This document shows positions 34,170-43,871 of a stretch of 64,000 nt of DNA, in pieces; position 1 is the first letter of the stretch; each line of letters opens with the position of its first letter. Below the pieces are notes generated by a model, which was not told where the DNA came from, searched no databases, and worked only from the letters and a program-made list of their open reading frames with translations. A program made the position numbers and the translations under genes. The DNA is from Hydrogenoanaerobacterium saccharovorans (GTDB taxonomy: Bacteria; Bacillota; Clostridia; Oscillospirales; Ruminococcaceae): the NCBI RefSeq assembly GCF_016901815.1, contig NZ_JACSNR010000006.1, forward strand, positions 62,001 to 126,000, written 5' to 3'.

Positions 34170-35742
34170 CCGACCCACCCGGCGCATCTCCCTGCTGTTT
34201 GCCCGCTACTATCTGGCATTCACGCTGGTGCTGCTTGCGCTCTTCTTTGGATTCTACCATCTCTGGGACCGCCTCTATGTGGACCTGCTGCATATTCCCG
34301 ACCCGGATGCCCTGTTCCAGTCCCGGGAGTTCCGGAACGGCGAATACGCCGATATAGACACCCGGCGGTATCTGGGACCCTCCGGAGGCTTTGCCGTGCT
34401 GGATGCCCAGGGACAACTCCTGTATGTTTCCACCAGCCGGATTCCCGCCATCCAGACCCCGGACGAACTGCTGTGCGTTGCGGATTTTGACGCTGGGGAT
34501 ACTGTATCCGCTGTGCCGTTTGAGGCCCAGGACGGTCAGCAGTGCTGGATCGTGATCCGGGATCTGATGCTGGAGGACGACCTGACTCAGACCGAGGTGA
34601 TGATCCTGGACGAGGATCTGCGTGTGCTGGACGGCACCAGCCTGATCCCCGGCAAAACCGACTACACCCAGCGGGAACTGGAACTGCTCACCAACCGCTG
34701 GTCCAGCCAGTATACGCTCTACCGGAAATCCGCCCAGGACTCCTCCGGCGCCCCGGTGACGGTACTGATTCTGCTGTCCAGCTATTCCGACGCCGACTTC
34801 CAGGCCGCCTTTGACAAGGCAGGGCGTCTCTGGCTGCTCACCATTCCGCTGTACTGCGGGGTGACGCTGCTCTTCATCGTGCTGCTCAACCGGCATTTCC
34901 GCCGTCCGCTCACCCGGCTGGGAGATGCCATCCGCCGTCTGGGAGCCGGGGAACCGGTGTCTGCCGCCGCCTGCGGAGGCCCGGAGGAGATCCAGGAGCT
35001 GGGGCGCAGCTTTGATGCCATGGCCCGGCAGCTCGCCGAAAGTCAGGCTGAGACCCGGCGTCTGGAAGAACAGCGCATCAAGATGCTCACCGACCTCTCC
35101 CACGACCTGAAAACGCCCATCACTGTGATTTCCGGCTATATCAGCGCTGTCCGGGACGGAAAGGTATCGGAGGAGGATCTGCCCCAGTACCTGGAGATCA
35201 TCGGGAAAAAGGCCGATGCCCTCACCGAGCTTATCAACAGCTTCTATGAGTACAGCAAGACCGAACACCCCGACTTCCGTCTGGAACCGGTGGAAACCGA
35301 CCTGTGTGAATTCCTGCGGGAATACCTCGCAGACAAGTTCAATGAAATCGATCTGGCCGGGTTCTCCCTGGAGGTGGATATTCCCGAAACCCTGCGCCTT
35401 CCCTGCCGTCTGGACCCCTTCCAGATGCGCAGAGCCCTGGACAATATCCTCGGCAACTCCCTGCGGCACAACCGGCTGGGCACCCGCATCCGGGTTTCGC
35501 TGATCCAGACCGGCTCCGCTGTCCTGCTGCGCCTGGCGGACAATGGCAACGGCATTCCCGAAGCCCTGCGTAAAGATCTGTTCACCCCGTTTACAGTGGG
35601 CGATCAGTCCCGCTCCAAGGGAGGCAGCGGCCTTGGCCTGGCAATCTCCCGGAAGATCATCGAAGCCCATGGCTGGACCCTCCGGCTCTCTCCGGAAACC
35701 GGGGCTGGCGGCACTGTCTTTGAGATCCTGATCCCCCGATAA
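34159..35742 (+). CDS. sensor histidine kinase
   Basis: The protein has 527 residues. Membrane segments are at about 14-34 and 222-242 with a 185-residue extracytoplasmic sensor between, then HAMP, a histidine in MLTDLSHDLKTPITVIS, and an ATPase domain with NILGNSLRHN, LADNGNGIPEA and GGSGLGLAIS. The only start compatible with a full first helix is TTG at 34159 inside the regulator gene. It probably senses envelope stress and signals to the adjacent regulator. Confidence 0.88.
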   Translation: MKNNRPTRRISLLFARYYLAFTLVLLALFFGFYHLWDRLYVDLLHIPDPDALFQSREFRNGEYADIDTRRYLGPSGGFAVLDAQGQLLYVSTSRIPAIQTPDELLCVADFDAGDTVSAVPFEAQDGQQCWIVIRDLMLEDDLTQTEVMILDEDLRVLDGTSLIPGKTDYTQRELELLTNRWSSQYTLYRKSAQDSSGAPVTVLILLSSYSDADFQAAFDKAGRLWLLTIPLYCGVTLLFIVLLNRHFRRPLTRLGDAIRRLGAGEPVSAAACGGPEEIQELGRSFDAMARQLAESQAETRRLEEQRIKMLTDLSHDLKTPITVISGYISAVRDGKVSEEDLPQYLEIIGKKADALTELINSFYEYSKTEHPDFRLEPVETDLCEFLREYLADKFNEIDLAGFSLEVDIPETLRLPCRLDPFQMRRALDNILGNSLRHNRLGTRIRVSLIQTGSAVLLRLADNGNGIPEALRKDLFTPFTVGDQSRSKGGSGLGLAISRKIIEAHGWTLRLSPETGAGGTVFEILIPR

Positions 35743-35756
35743 ATCCATATTTCCCC

Positions 35757-35788
35757 GGCGGCTGTCCCCCCGACAGCCGCCCTTTTTT
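35757..35788 (+). terminator. terminator of two-component system B
   Basis: GGCGGCTGTC and GACAGCCGCC with a five-base loop, then CTTTTTTAT. Confidence 0.88.
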
Positions 35789-35819
35789 ATGTCCTGAATC
35801 CCCCTTACCTTACGAAATC

Positions 35820-35850
35820 TTAAGACTGCCTGAATACGCTTTTAAGACTG
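35820..35850 (+). promoter_or_regulatory. direct repeats upstream of the MacB-like operon, candidate response-regulator site
   Basis: TTAAGACTG occurs at 35820-35828 and 35842-35850, 22 bases apart, two helical turns. TACAGT just downstream could serve as a -10, without a good -35, which is typical of activated promoters. Confidence 0.5.
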
Positions 35851-35884
35851 GTCTGGTACAGTGATGGTGAAAGGAGGCTCTGCC

Positions 35885-36628
35885 ATGCCGCAGTATCCCA
35901 GAGAACAACCCATCATCGAAGTGAAAAATATCCGTAAGGAGTACCCCCTGGAGGACGAAACAGTCGTAGCCCTCAAACGGATCAACCTCAATATCTACCG
36001 GGGTGAAATCTGCTGTATTTTCGGCACCTCCGGCTCCGGAAAGAGCACCCTGCTCAACCAGCTTGCCGGCATGGAAAAGCCCACCCGGGGCTGTGTCTAT
36101 ATCGGCGGTGTACCCATCTCCCGCCTGCCTGAGGAGGAGCTTGCCGCCTTCCGGCAGCGGCACATCGGGTTCGTGTTCCAGGCCTATAACCTGCTTCCCA
36201 ACCTCACTGCCACCGAGAATGTTGCCCTGCCCCTCATGTTCCGGGGAATGCCCCAGGAACAGCGGGAGGCCATCGCCCGGAAAATGCTGTGTCGTGTGGG
36301 ACTCGCCCACCGGCTGGATCACTTCCCCTCCCAGATGTCCGGCGGACAGCAGCAGCGGGCCGGCATCGCCCGGGCCTTCATCACCCGTCCCGACATCGTC
36401 TTTGCCGATGAACCCACCGGCAACCTGGACTCCGCCACCACCGCCGAGATCATGGAGATGATCTGCGGCTTTGCCCGGAAATTCCGCCAGACCATCATTC
36501 TGGTGACCCATGACCCGGAAATGGCTGCCTATGCGGACCGGGTGGTCAAGCTCATCGACGGTGAGATCGTCAGCGATGAGCGCACACCCCATTCCCAGAC
36601 TTCCCCAAATCCACAGACTGCGAGGTAA
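35885..36628 (+). CDS. ABC transporter ATP-binding protein (MacB/LolD class)
   Basis: The protein has 247 residues. Walker A is GTSGSGKSTLLNQLAG, the signature MSGGQQQRAGIARAF, and Walker B IVFADEPTGNLDSAT, all diagnostic of the MacB/LolD/FtsE class. The ATG at 35885 follows AAAGGAGG. It is followed six bases later by the adaptor gene and then the permease, forming a three-gene operon. Such systems work by mechanotransmission on extracytoplasmic partners or export peptides, rather than classic transport. Confidence 0.92.
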   Translation: MPQYPREQPIIEVKNIRKEYPLEDETVVALKRINLNIYRGEICCIFGTSGSGKSTLLNQLAGMEKPTRGCVYIGGVPISRLPEEELAAFRQRHIGFVFQAYNLLPNLTATENVALPLMFRGMPQEQREAIARKMLCRVGLAHRLDHFPSQMSGGQQQRAGIARAFITRPDIVFADEPTGNLDSATTAEIMEMICGFARKFRQTIILVTHDPEMAAYADRVVKLIDGEIVSDERTPHSQTSPNPQTAR

Positions 36629-36634
36629 CTGACC

Positions 36635-38464
36635 ATGTCTATGAAGCGTTTTCTCTCCCTGTTCCTGGCGCTGTCCATTGCGGCAGCTGCCTATCCGATG
36701 ACTGCCTATGCCGCTGAACCGGAGGCCTCTCCCGCCAGCCCGGCTGCCCCCTCCGCCGCCGAGCCGGACCCCTCCGAAAAGGAGCCCGATTCCGCACCGG
36801 TGCCCACTGTACTGGTGAGCCGCAGCGAGGTCCGCACACCCATCCGCCCCGGACGGAAAACCGAGGTCACCCTCACCTTCCGCAACCTGAGCAAGTCCAC
36901 CCTGCGCTCTCCGGTGGCAGTGATCAGCCCGTCCGAGTCGCTCATGGTGGAGGGCGGTTCCTCCTCCTTCCAGCTCAGCGATATTCCCGGGGAGTCCTCG
37001 TGCACAGTCACCATCAAGCTGCAGGCCACCGACTCCATCTCCGCCGCGGTCCAGAGCCTGGGAGTGGAGCTCAAATTCACCTATGACGGCGCCAGCGGCC
37101 CTCTCCAGGGGTCTGCCAGCGACCGCGTCACCATTCCGGCAGCGGTCAAGAGCAATGAAAAGCACCCCCAGCCGCTGGTGATCGTCACCCGCAGTGCCGT
37201 GGAACCCATCTCCCCCGATCAGGAATTCCCGGTGGTGCTCTCCCTTGAAAACGCGGGCAACACCACCATGGAGAGCGTTGTGGCCTCGGTATCCACCTCC
37301 GATTCGCTGATCCTGCAGAACAACACCTCCACCTTTGTGATCAAGCAGATCGCCCCCGGCAAGACTGAAAAACTCCCGCTCAAGCTCAAAGCGGGCAAGG
37401 AACTGACCGGCTCGACCCAGAGCATCAGTGTGGATCTCAAATACAACTACGATGCCGGAGACGAAATGGCCCAGGGCAGTTCCACCGAGCGGGTCAATAT
37501 CCCGGTCAATGCCGCAGAGGCCGCCGAGGATGGCTCGGTGCCGAATGTGGTGGTGAGCGACTTCCAGTTCGGCGAGAGCACCGTTGCCGCCGGCGGACGC
37601 TTCCCGCTGGACTTCACTCTGCTCAACACCGGCAAGCGCCCGGTGGAAAACATGATCGTCACTGTGGACGGCGGGGACAGCTTTACAGTGGACGGCGGCA
37701 CCAACACCTTCTATTATGAAAAGATCCCCGCAGCCGGGAAACAGCGTCAGTCCATCCGGATGCAGGCGCTGACCACTGCCAAAAGCGGTGCCCAGTCCAT
37801 TTCGGTCAGCTGCAAATATGAGTATGTGGACGGCTCCAAGCGTTCCTCTGCCACATCGGAAGTCCGGCTCTCGGTGCCGGTGATGCAGCCCGACCGCTTC
37901 CAGGTCAATGCGCCGGTGCTCCCGGATATGATCCGGGCCGGTGAGGAGGTCACCCTGTCCCTGCCCTATGTGAACAAGGGCAAGGAGGAAGTGAGCAATG
38001 TGGAAACCTCCATTGAGGGCGAAGTGGACACCCCCAGCGCCTCCCAGTACCTGGGGAACTTCGATTCCGGCAAGAGCGGCAACATCGGCTTTATCTTCAC
38101 CCCCAGAGAGGCAGGACGCACCGAACTGACCCTGAAGGTGAGCTATGAGGACGCCAACCAGACGCTGCGCACTCTCACCTTCCCGGTGACACTGGAAGTC
38201 CAGGAGGCATTTGATGCTGACCTGGAACTGGATGATCTGCCGGACGAGGAACCCCAGAGCGGATTCGGGCTCTGGTTCTGGCTGGCAGACGGAGCGGCTG
38301 TGGTGCTCATCGGCGGAGGAGTGATCTGGATGCGCCGCCGGAAGAATGCAGCCCGGACTGAACTGTCCCATGCTTCGGACGAGAACTGGGACGACTGGGA
38401 CGATCTGCAGGAGCCGTCGGAAACAGAATCCGGCAGCAATAACCCGGAGGATGATGCACAATGA
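36635..38464 (+). CDS. membrane-anchored extracellular protein with CARDB-like repeats, adaptor of a MacB-like system
   Basis: The protein has 609 residues. A signal peptide (MKRFLSLFLALSIAAAAYPM, cut near AYA) is followed by a proline-rich spacer, three or four repeats of about 125 residues each (for example PVLVVSRSEVRTPIRPGRKTEV-type openings at about 60, 185, 310 and 425), one C-terminal membrane helix (LWFWLADGAAVVLIGGG) and a basic RRRKN tail. The repeats have the beta-sandwich look of CARDB/NEW3 adhesin-like domains. It lies between ATPase and permease genes and overlaps the latter by an ATGA, so it is likely the extracellular partner of the pump. Confidence 0.8.
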   Translation: MSMKRFLSLFLALSIAAAAYPMTAYAAEPEASPASPAAPSAAEPDPSEKEPDSAPVPTVLVSRSEVRTPIRPGRKTEVTLTFRNLSKSTLRSPVAVISPSESLMVEGGSSSFQLSDIPGESSCTVTIKLQATDSISAAVQSLGVELKFTYDGASGPLQGSASDRVTIPAAVKSNEKHPQPLVIVTRSAVEPISPDQEFPVVLSLENAGNTTMESVVASVSTSDSLILQNNTSTFVIKQIAPGKTEKLPLKLKAGKELTGSTQSISVDLKYNYDAGDEMAQGSSTERVNIPVNAAEAAEDGSVPNVVVSDFQFGESTVAAGGRFPLDFTLLNTGKRPVENMIVTVDGGDSFTVDGGTNTFYYEKIPAAGKQRQSIRMQALTTAKSGAQSISVSCKYEYVDGSKRSSATSEVRLSVPVMQPDRFQVNAPVLPDMIRAGEEVTLSLPYVNKGKEEVSNVETSIEGEVDTPSASQYLGNFDSGKSGNIGFIFTPREAGRTELTLKVSYEDANQTLRTLTFPVTLEVQEAFDADLELDDLPDEEPQSGFGLWFWLADGAAVVLIGGGVIWMRRRKNAARTELSHASDENWDDWDDLQEPSETESGSNNPEDDAQ

Positions 38465-39810
38465 ACCGGAAAGATATCCTCAAGATGTGCATCCAGAACC
38501 TCAAACGGCGGCGGTCCCGGACCCTGCTGACCCTGCTGGGTGTGCTCATCGGCTGCTGTTCCATTGTCATCATGGTGTCCATCGGCATCGGCATGGCGGA
38601 ATCCCAGAACCGGATGCTGGCAGAGATGGGCGACCTGACCATCATCACTGTCACTCCCAAACAGAACGGCAAGGGCAAGATCAAGCTCAACGACTCCGCC
38701 CTGGGACAGATCCGGCACATGGAGCATGTGGCCGCGGTAACGCCCAAGCTCAATCTGGAGGAGTATGAATGCACCATCAGGCTCTATGCCGGCGCCAATG
38801 ACCGGTATGTGGCAGAGTGGTCCACCGTTGCCGGCATCGATACCCGGGAACTGGACCGGATGGGCTACAAGCTGATCTCGGGGCAGAATGCCAGACAGAG
38901 CGGCGATGTGCTCACCGGGCAGTACCTGGCCTACAATTTTGCCGATACCTTCCGTCCCGAGGGCAGCAATACCGTGGACCGCTGGGGCGGCGGGTTCGGC
39001 GAGGACGGCAATCCGGTTTCGGTACCGGACCCCTACTTTGACGCAGCCTCCACCCCCATCTCCCTGGAAATCGAGATGAACGGGAAAAAGGTGCGCACTC
39101 CCCTGAAAACCACCGGCGTCCTGAAAGAGGACTATGTCAAGGGCAGTGAAACCTCGGACGGACTGCTGATGAACATCGACGACCTGAAGAAACTGCTTCA
39201 GGATCTGCAGGGCTCTGCCAAAGCCGACCCCAGCTACAAAACTGTGCTGGTGAAGGTCACTGACATCACCCATGTGGCAGCGGTGGAAAAGGAGATCCGC
39301 TCCATGGGCTACTCCACCTCCTCGATGGAGAGCATCCGGGAACCCATGGAAAAGGAAGCCCGTCAGAAGCAGATGATGCTGGGCGGTCTGGGAGCCATCT
39401 CCCTCTTTGTGGCGGCGCTGGGCATCACCAATACCATGATCATGTCCATTTCAGAGCGCACCCGGGAGATCGGCATCATGAAATCCCTGGGCTGCTATGT
39501 CCGGGACATCCGGCTGCTCTTCCTCTCCGAGGCCGGCGCCATCGGACTTCTGGGCGGCCTGGTGGGATGCGTGGTGAGCATGCTCATCGCCATCGGCATC
39601 AACCTCGCCTCCTTCCCCGGCCCGTTTGAACCCTCCCGGCTCATCGCCGCCGTCGTCGGCAGCGAAACCCTCTCCCGGGTCTGTGTTGTCCCGCCCTGGC
39701 TGCTGCTGGCTGCGGTGCTGTTCTCGGTGGGAATCGGCCTTGGCTCCGGCTACTACCCCGCCAACAAGGCTGTACAGATCTCCGCCCTGGAGGCCATCAA
39801 AACAAGCTGA
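38461..39810 (+). CDS. ABC transporter permease, FtsX/MacB family
   Basis: The protein has 449 residues. One N-terminal helix (LLTLLGVLIGCCSIVIMVSI) is followed by an extracytoplasmic MacB-type periplasmic core of about 250 residues and three C-terminal helices, with ISERTREIGIMKSLGCYVRDIR marking the FtsX domain. It is coupled to the adaptor gene by an ATGA overlap. A terminator follows. The ATPase, adaptor and permease together make a complete type VII-like ABC system. Confidence 0.92.
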   Translation: MNRKDILKMCIQNLKRRRSRTLLTLLGVLIGCCSIVIMVSIGIGMAESQNRMLAEMGDLTIITVTPKQNGKGKIKLNDSALGQIRHMEHVAAVTPKLNLEEYECTIRLYAGANDRYVAEWSTVAGIDTRELDRMGYKLISGQNARQSGDVLTGQYLAYNFADTFRPEGSNTVDRWGGGFGEDGNPVSVPDPYFDAASTPISLEIEMNGKKVRTPLKTTGVLKEDYVKGSETSDGLLMNIDDLKKLLQDLQGSAKADPSYKTVLVKVTDITHVAAVEKEIRSMGYSTSSMESIREPMEKEARQKQMMLGGLGAISLFVAALGITNTMIMSISERTREIGIMKSLGCYVRDIRLLFLSEAGAIGLLGGLVGCVVSMLIAIGINLASFPGPFEPSRLIAAVVGSETLSRVCVVPPWLLLAAVLFSVGIGLGSGYYPANKAVQISALEAIKTS

Positions 39811-39813
39811 TTT

Positions 39814-39850
39814 TTCCCCGGTGTCTGTGAAAAGGCACCGGGGAATTTTT
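39814..39850 (+). terminator. terminator of the MacB-like operon
   Basis: TTCCCCGGTG and CACCGGGGAA arms, then TTTTTC. It begins four bases after the stop codon. Confidence 0.8.
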
Positions 39851-39891
39851 CTGCCTCTCATTTTCCGCAAATTTCCTCCCGCGGGCCCTCC

Positions 39892-39920
39892 TTGTGCGCT
39901 CTTAGCCAGGGCGCTATAAT
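39892..39920 (+). promoter_or_regulatory. promoter of two-component system C
   Basis: TTGTGC (39892-39897) and TATAAT (39915-39920) with a 17-base spacer, 60 bases before the regulator start. Confidence 0.6.
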
Positions 39921-39980
39921 GAAACTGAACACAACTCCGACACAAAACGGCGGTATCCTGTAAGGGAAAGAGGTGGTTGT

Positions 39981-40649
39981 ATGAAAAGTTCCGTTCTGAT
40001 CGTCGAGGATGAGGCACGCATCCGGGATATTGTCCGGGATTACTTTGCCGCCCACGGCCTGGACTGCGATCTGGCCCGGGATGGCGAGGAGGCACTGGAT
40101 CTGCTGCGGGATCACGACTATGACGCCATTCTGCTGGATATTTTCATGCCCCATCTGGATGGCTTCGAAGTCTGTGCCGCCGTGCGCCGGAACAGCCAGG
40201 TGCCGATTCTGTTCCTCACCGCCCTGGGAGGCGAGGAGGATATGCTCCGGGGCTATGCGCTGGGCTGTGATGACTATGTCACCAAACCCTTCTCCCTGGC
40301 GGTGCTGCTGGCAAAAACCCAGGCGCTGATCCGCCGGAGCCGGGGCGGGCATCCGGAACAGCTCACCTGCGGAGCGATCACAGTGGATACCGGCAGCCAG
40401 CTCTGTATGGCAAATGGTCAGCCGGTGAAACTCCCGCCCCGGGACTATGCCCTGCTGTGCTGCCTGCTGCGCAACCGGGGACAGGTGCTCTCCCGGAGTC
40501 AGCTTCTGGACAAGGTCTGGGGGCTGGACTTTGACGGGGACGACCGCACTGTGGATGTGCGCATCCGCAGCCTGCGGGCCGCCCTGGGCAGCGCCGGCAC
40601 GCAGATCAAAACTGTCTACAAGACCGGATACCGATTGGAGGAGGCGTGA
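39981..40649 (+). CDS. OmpR/PhoB-family response regulator
   Basis: The protein has 222 residues. Receiver: E9-D10, D53 in AILLDIFMPHLDGF, K in YVTKPFSLAV. The winged helix ends IKTVYKTGYRLEEA. The ATG follows AAAGAGGTGG. Four bases separate it from the kinase gene. The target genes are not evident; the MacB-like operon upstream is a candidate but has its own system nearby. Confidence 0.9.
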   Translation: MKSSVLIVEDEARIRDIVRDYFAAHGLDCDLARDGEEALDLLRDHDYDAILLDIFMPHLDGFEVCAAVRRNSQVPILFLTALGGEEDMLRGYALGCDDYVTKPFSLAVLLAKTQALIRRSRGGHPEQLTCGAITVDTGSQLCMANGQPVKLPPRDYALLCCLLRNRGQVLSRSQLLDKVWGLDFDGDDRTVDVRIRSLRAALGSAGTQIKTVYKTGYRLEEA

Positions 40650-40653
40650 TACC

Positions 40654-42498
40654 ATGGAGAAACTGCGTGCATACCGGCTCCGGCGGCGGATCGCCGTGCC
40701 GCTCATGCTGGCCTTTTCGGTGCTGTGGCTCGGCACTATGGCGCTGCTCACTGCCAGCACCCAGGACCGGCTGGATATCACAGTCCAGCGCATCTACAAG
40801 GACGCCCGGGACGACCTGGAGGAGCAGTGGTCTTATTACGAGGCAAATCTGGAAAACGGGCTGGGAGCGGAAGCTGAACACATTCTGGTGGACAATCTGA
40901 GCAGCAGTTCCCTTGCCCTCACCGATATTGCCGAAGGCGGCATGGCATTTGTCACACGGGACGAAGAAAACCATGTGATTCAGAGCCAGCTGGCCTGGGG
41001 ATATGGTCATGAAGCCGACGTTGATATGGGACAGCGATGGCACCTTCGCTTTGACAATGGTCTGGACGATGCCGGACAGTTGGAACTGGCCCAGTGGCTC
41101 ATGGAGCACCGGCTTCAGCACTGGTCCTATACCCTCTACCCAGCGGACAGCTGGTTTGCTGAGGACGCCGCCAAAGACCCCAACTGCGATGGACGGTATG
41201 CCCGGATCACCGGAATCGAGCTGCCGGGCTATGCCATTGAGGTGCAGAAGGTTGAGATCGTCCACCCGGACGGTACAACCGAGACGATGGTGGAAACCAC
41301 CACCCCCGGAGAACCCACCATCACGCTGGATCTGCACTATGTAAAGATCAGCAGCGTCCTGCTCCCCGGGCTCAGCTACAGCGGAGGCGAGCTGGAAAAT
41401 TCGCCGGTGGATATGCAGCTGCGCCTGAAAAACTTCCGGGAGGCCCAGGCCATTGTGAGCCGGGAGCTGGCAGACGAAGACCGGGTTGTCCAGACCCGGG
41501 GCGGAAAGATCACCGGAATGAGCAGCGGAAGCAGCGGCACTATGCGGATGGTTGCCGGACAGTGCAGCACCCTGACAGCTGCCATCGAGGAGGAGCAGTT
41601 CCTCTATATTAGCACCTTCCTGCTGACTGCGGCAGTGGTGCTGCTTCTCTCGGGGCATCTGTCCCGGAAGGTCACCAGCCCGGTGGAGGAGCTCTCCCAG
41701 CAGGCAGCCACCGGACACTGCCGGGTGGACGGCCCCATCACCGAGCTCAACGCCCTGGCGGTTTCCTTCAATCAGGCGCAGGATCAGCTTGCCGGGCAGC
41801 TTCGACGGGAGCGGGAATTCACCCGGGCGGCGGCGCATGAGCTGAAAACCCCGCTGGCTGTTCTGCGCACCCATGCCGAAGCCCTCCGGGAGGACATTCT
41901 CCCCGAGAAGCGGGAGCAGTACCTCGGCATCGTGCTGGAGGAATGTGACCGTATGGCAGAGCTGGTGGGGCGGCTGCTGGAATTCTCCCGGCTGGAATCC
42001 GGGGCAGCTCTGCATCGGGAACCGCTGGAGTTTGCCGGGCTGATCCGGGAGGTACTGGAGCCGCTGGAGCTCCAGCTGGAGCAGAAGCAGATCCGCCTGA
42101 CCGCTGATCTGCCGGAACTCCCGCTCACCGGCGACCGGGAACGGCTCCGGGAAGTGGTGGGGAATCTCCTCTCCAACGCCCTGCGCCACTGCCCCACTGG
42201 CGGTGCGATCCGCCTTGCCCTGACCCGGGAAGCCGGCTGGGTCTGCCTTTCGGTCTGCAATGATGGGCTTCCCATCCCCGCTGAGGATCTTCCCCATCTC
42301 TGGGAACCCTTCTTCCGGGGCGACCGCTCCCGCAGCCGGGAAAGCGGCGGAACCGGGCTGGGACTTGCCATTGTACAGGCTGCCGTCACAGCCCACGGAG
42401 GCTCCTGCTCGGTGGAAAACATCGGACAGGGGGTCTGCTTCCGGATCCGGCTGCCCCTTGACCCGGACAGCACTTCCGGCACAGCCGAACACGCATGA
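40654..42498 (+). CDS. sensor histidine kinase with large extracytoplasmic sensor
   Basis: The protein has 614 residues. Helix one lies at about 14-34 and helix two near 315-337 (FLYISTFLLTAAVVLLLSGH), enclosing a 280-residue sensor of no recognised family. HAMP, a histidine in FTRAAAHELKTPLAVL, and an ATPase domain with NLLSNALRHC and GGTGLGLAIV follow. The ATG at 40654 follows GGAGGAGGCG. The stop codon merges into the terminator stem. Confidence 0.9.
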   Translation: MEKLRAYRLRRRIAVPLMLAFSVLWLGTMALLTASTQDRLDITVQRIYKDARDDLEEQWSYYEANLENGLGAEAEHILVDNLSSSSLALTDIAEGGMAFVTRDEENHVIQSQLAWGYGHEADVDMGQRWHLRFDNGLDDAGQLELAQWLMEHRLQHWSYTLYPADSWFAEDAAKDPNCDGRYARITGIELPGYAIEVQKVEIVHPDGTTETMVETTTPGEPTITLDLHYVKISSVLLPGLSYSGGELENSPVDMQLRLKNFREAQAIVSRELADEDRVVQTRGGKITGMSSGSSGTMRMVAGQCSTLTAAIEEEQFLYISTFLLTAAVVLLLSGHLSRKVTSPVEELSQQAATGHCRVDGPITELNALAVSFNQAQDQLAGQLRREREFTRAAAHELKTPLAVLRTHAEALREDILPEKREQYLGIVLEECDRMAELVGRLLEFSRLESGAALHREPLEFAGLIREVLEPLELQLEQKQIRLTADLPELPLTGDRERLREVVGNLLSNALRHCPTGGAIRLALTREAGWVCLSVCNDGLPIPAEDLPHLWEPFFRGDRSRSRESGGTGLGLAIVQAAVTAHGGSCSVENIGQGVCFRIRLPLDPDSTSGTAEHA

Positions 42499-42538
42499 AA
42501 AAAGCACACAGGAGTGACTTTCCTCCTGTGTGCTTTTT
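42499..42538. terminator. bidirectional terminator
   Basis: A 16-bp perfect stem, AAAAAGCACACAGGAG and its complement, 8-base loop. It separates kinase C (+) from the convergent membrane-protein gene (-). Confidence 0.88.
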
Positions 42539-42559
42539 GACTTGATTGCAGGATGCCGC

Positions 42560-43639
42560 CTATTCCTCCACCGGCTCCACCGAAACCACCAGCCGGAAAT
42601 GATCGGTAAACCGCAGCCGGTATTTCTGGGCATGCTCCTCATTCCAGCTGATGCTCTGGCTTTCTTTATAGAGGGTTTCCGGGTCGGGCCGGAAGTCCAG
42701 ATTTTCCGGGATATAGAAGTCCTCCCAGCCGCTGCCGGGCTCCATTCCAGTGGCGCCGTACCGGATCACCGGCTCGGGCTGTCCGCTGCTGTAAGGCCCC
42801 GGAAGCCGTTCCGTCCAGGTTTTGGAGCTGAGCCAGACAGTTTCCTCGGAGAGCTCCCCGCTCCGGATCTGCGCCAGATCCTCCCAGGAGTGGATCAGCA
42901 GGGTGGGAACCTCCTCACTGAGCAGCATGAATCCGCCCAGCAGCAGCGGGAAGGCCATGGTGAGAAGCATCAGACGGATGCCCTTTTCCACACCGATGCC
43001 CCACTTCCAGTAGAGGATCACCGCCACAGCTCCGATCAGGATCGCTGACGCCACTGCGCTGATCACCGCGATATACCACTGGCTGTACCCCTGCAGAAGC
43101 TCCTCCGGTGTGCGGGCATGCCCCACCAGCTGCTCCAGGAAGAAGGGGTTGAGGGAAAAGGCAATCAGCCCCATACTGCACATCATTCCCAGCAGCGGGA
43201 TAAATACAGCGGCTGCCGCCGGGCCGTCCCCTTTGGAGAGGGCCTGCCGGTTCTCTGGAGCCGATGCCGGGGCACTGCTGTCCCGGTAACTGCGATAGTC
43301 ACGGTTCAGCAGATATGTGAGCCGGATCGCGCCGATCGCTGCCAGAATCAGCAGGCCGCCGCAGATGGGATTCATGCCGTCGATCAGCCCTGTCACGCCC
43401 GCCAGCCCGCAGACCATCGTTCCCACCGAACAGGCCAGGCTCTGGAACTGCAGAATCCCCAGCCCCATGACTGCGATCAGAAGCCCCCAGAGAGCCAGGC
43501 CATGATTCTGCCCCCGCAGTCCCAGGGCAATGCCGATGACTCCGCCGAACAGCACCAGCAGCCCCAGAACTCCGATCCGGAGCTGATCCACCCGGCTGAC
43601 ATACCGCCTTAAATATTCCCTTTTGCTCAGGTATTCCAT
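42560..43639 (-). CDS. hypothetical membrane protein
   Basis: The protein has 359 residues. Three or four helices lie in the N-terminal 115 residues (LGLLVLFGGVIGIALGL, GLLIAVMGLGILQF and others) and three more between about 150 and 250, followed by a soluble C-terminal domain of about 110 residues. I do not recognise the family. The ATG follows GGGGAAAACAG. Upstream a TGGTATAAT on the minus strand (43721-43729) looks like an extended -10. Confidence 0.7.
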   Translation of the reverse strand: MEYLSKREYLRRYVSRVDQLRIGVLGLLVLFGGVIGIALGLRGQNHGLALWGLLIAVMGLGILQFQSLACSVGTMVCGLAGVTGLIDGMNPICGGLLILAAIGAIRLTYLLNRDYRSYRDSSAPASAPENRQALSKGDGPAAAAVFIPLLGMMCSMGLIAFSLNPFFLEQLVGHARTPEELLQGYSQWYIAVISAVASAILIGAVAVILYWKWGIGVEKGIRLMLLTMAFPLLLGGFMLLSEEVPTLLIHSWEDLAQIRSGELSEETVWLSSKTWTERLPGPYSSGQPEPVIRYGATGMEPGSGWEDFYIPENLDFRPDPETLYKESQSISWNEEHAQKYRLRFTDHFRLVVSVEPVEE

Positions 43640-43871
43640 CTGTTTTCCCCTTCTCTGTGCCCGGAACCGGCTGACCCGTCCCGGGGATATTCTCTCTCAG
43701 ATACACTCGTCTGTCTGTAAATTATACCATGAAGCGCCAGAAAATGGTACAGATACCAGAGCATAAAACCGCATCATCCGCTGTGCGGCTGTCTTCTGGG
43801 GAAAGCCTGCATATTCCCCGTTCCCAGCCCCGGATTCTGAGAAAATCCCCGCCCGGACGGCAGGCTTTCCC

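Noticed and set aside
35810-38461. 883-codon minus-strand frame over the MacB-like ATPase and adaptor genes
   Set aside because: The translation is Gly/His-rich without recognisable motifs, and it runs against three coupled plus-strand genes.
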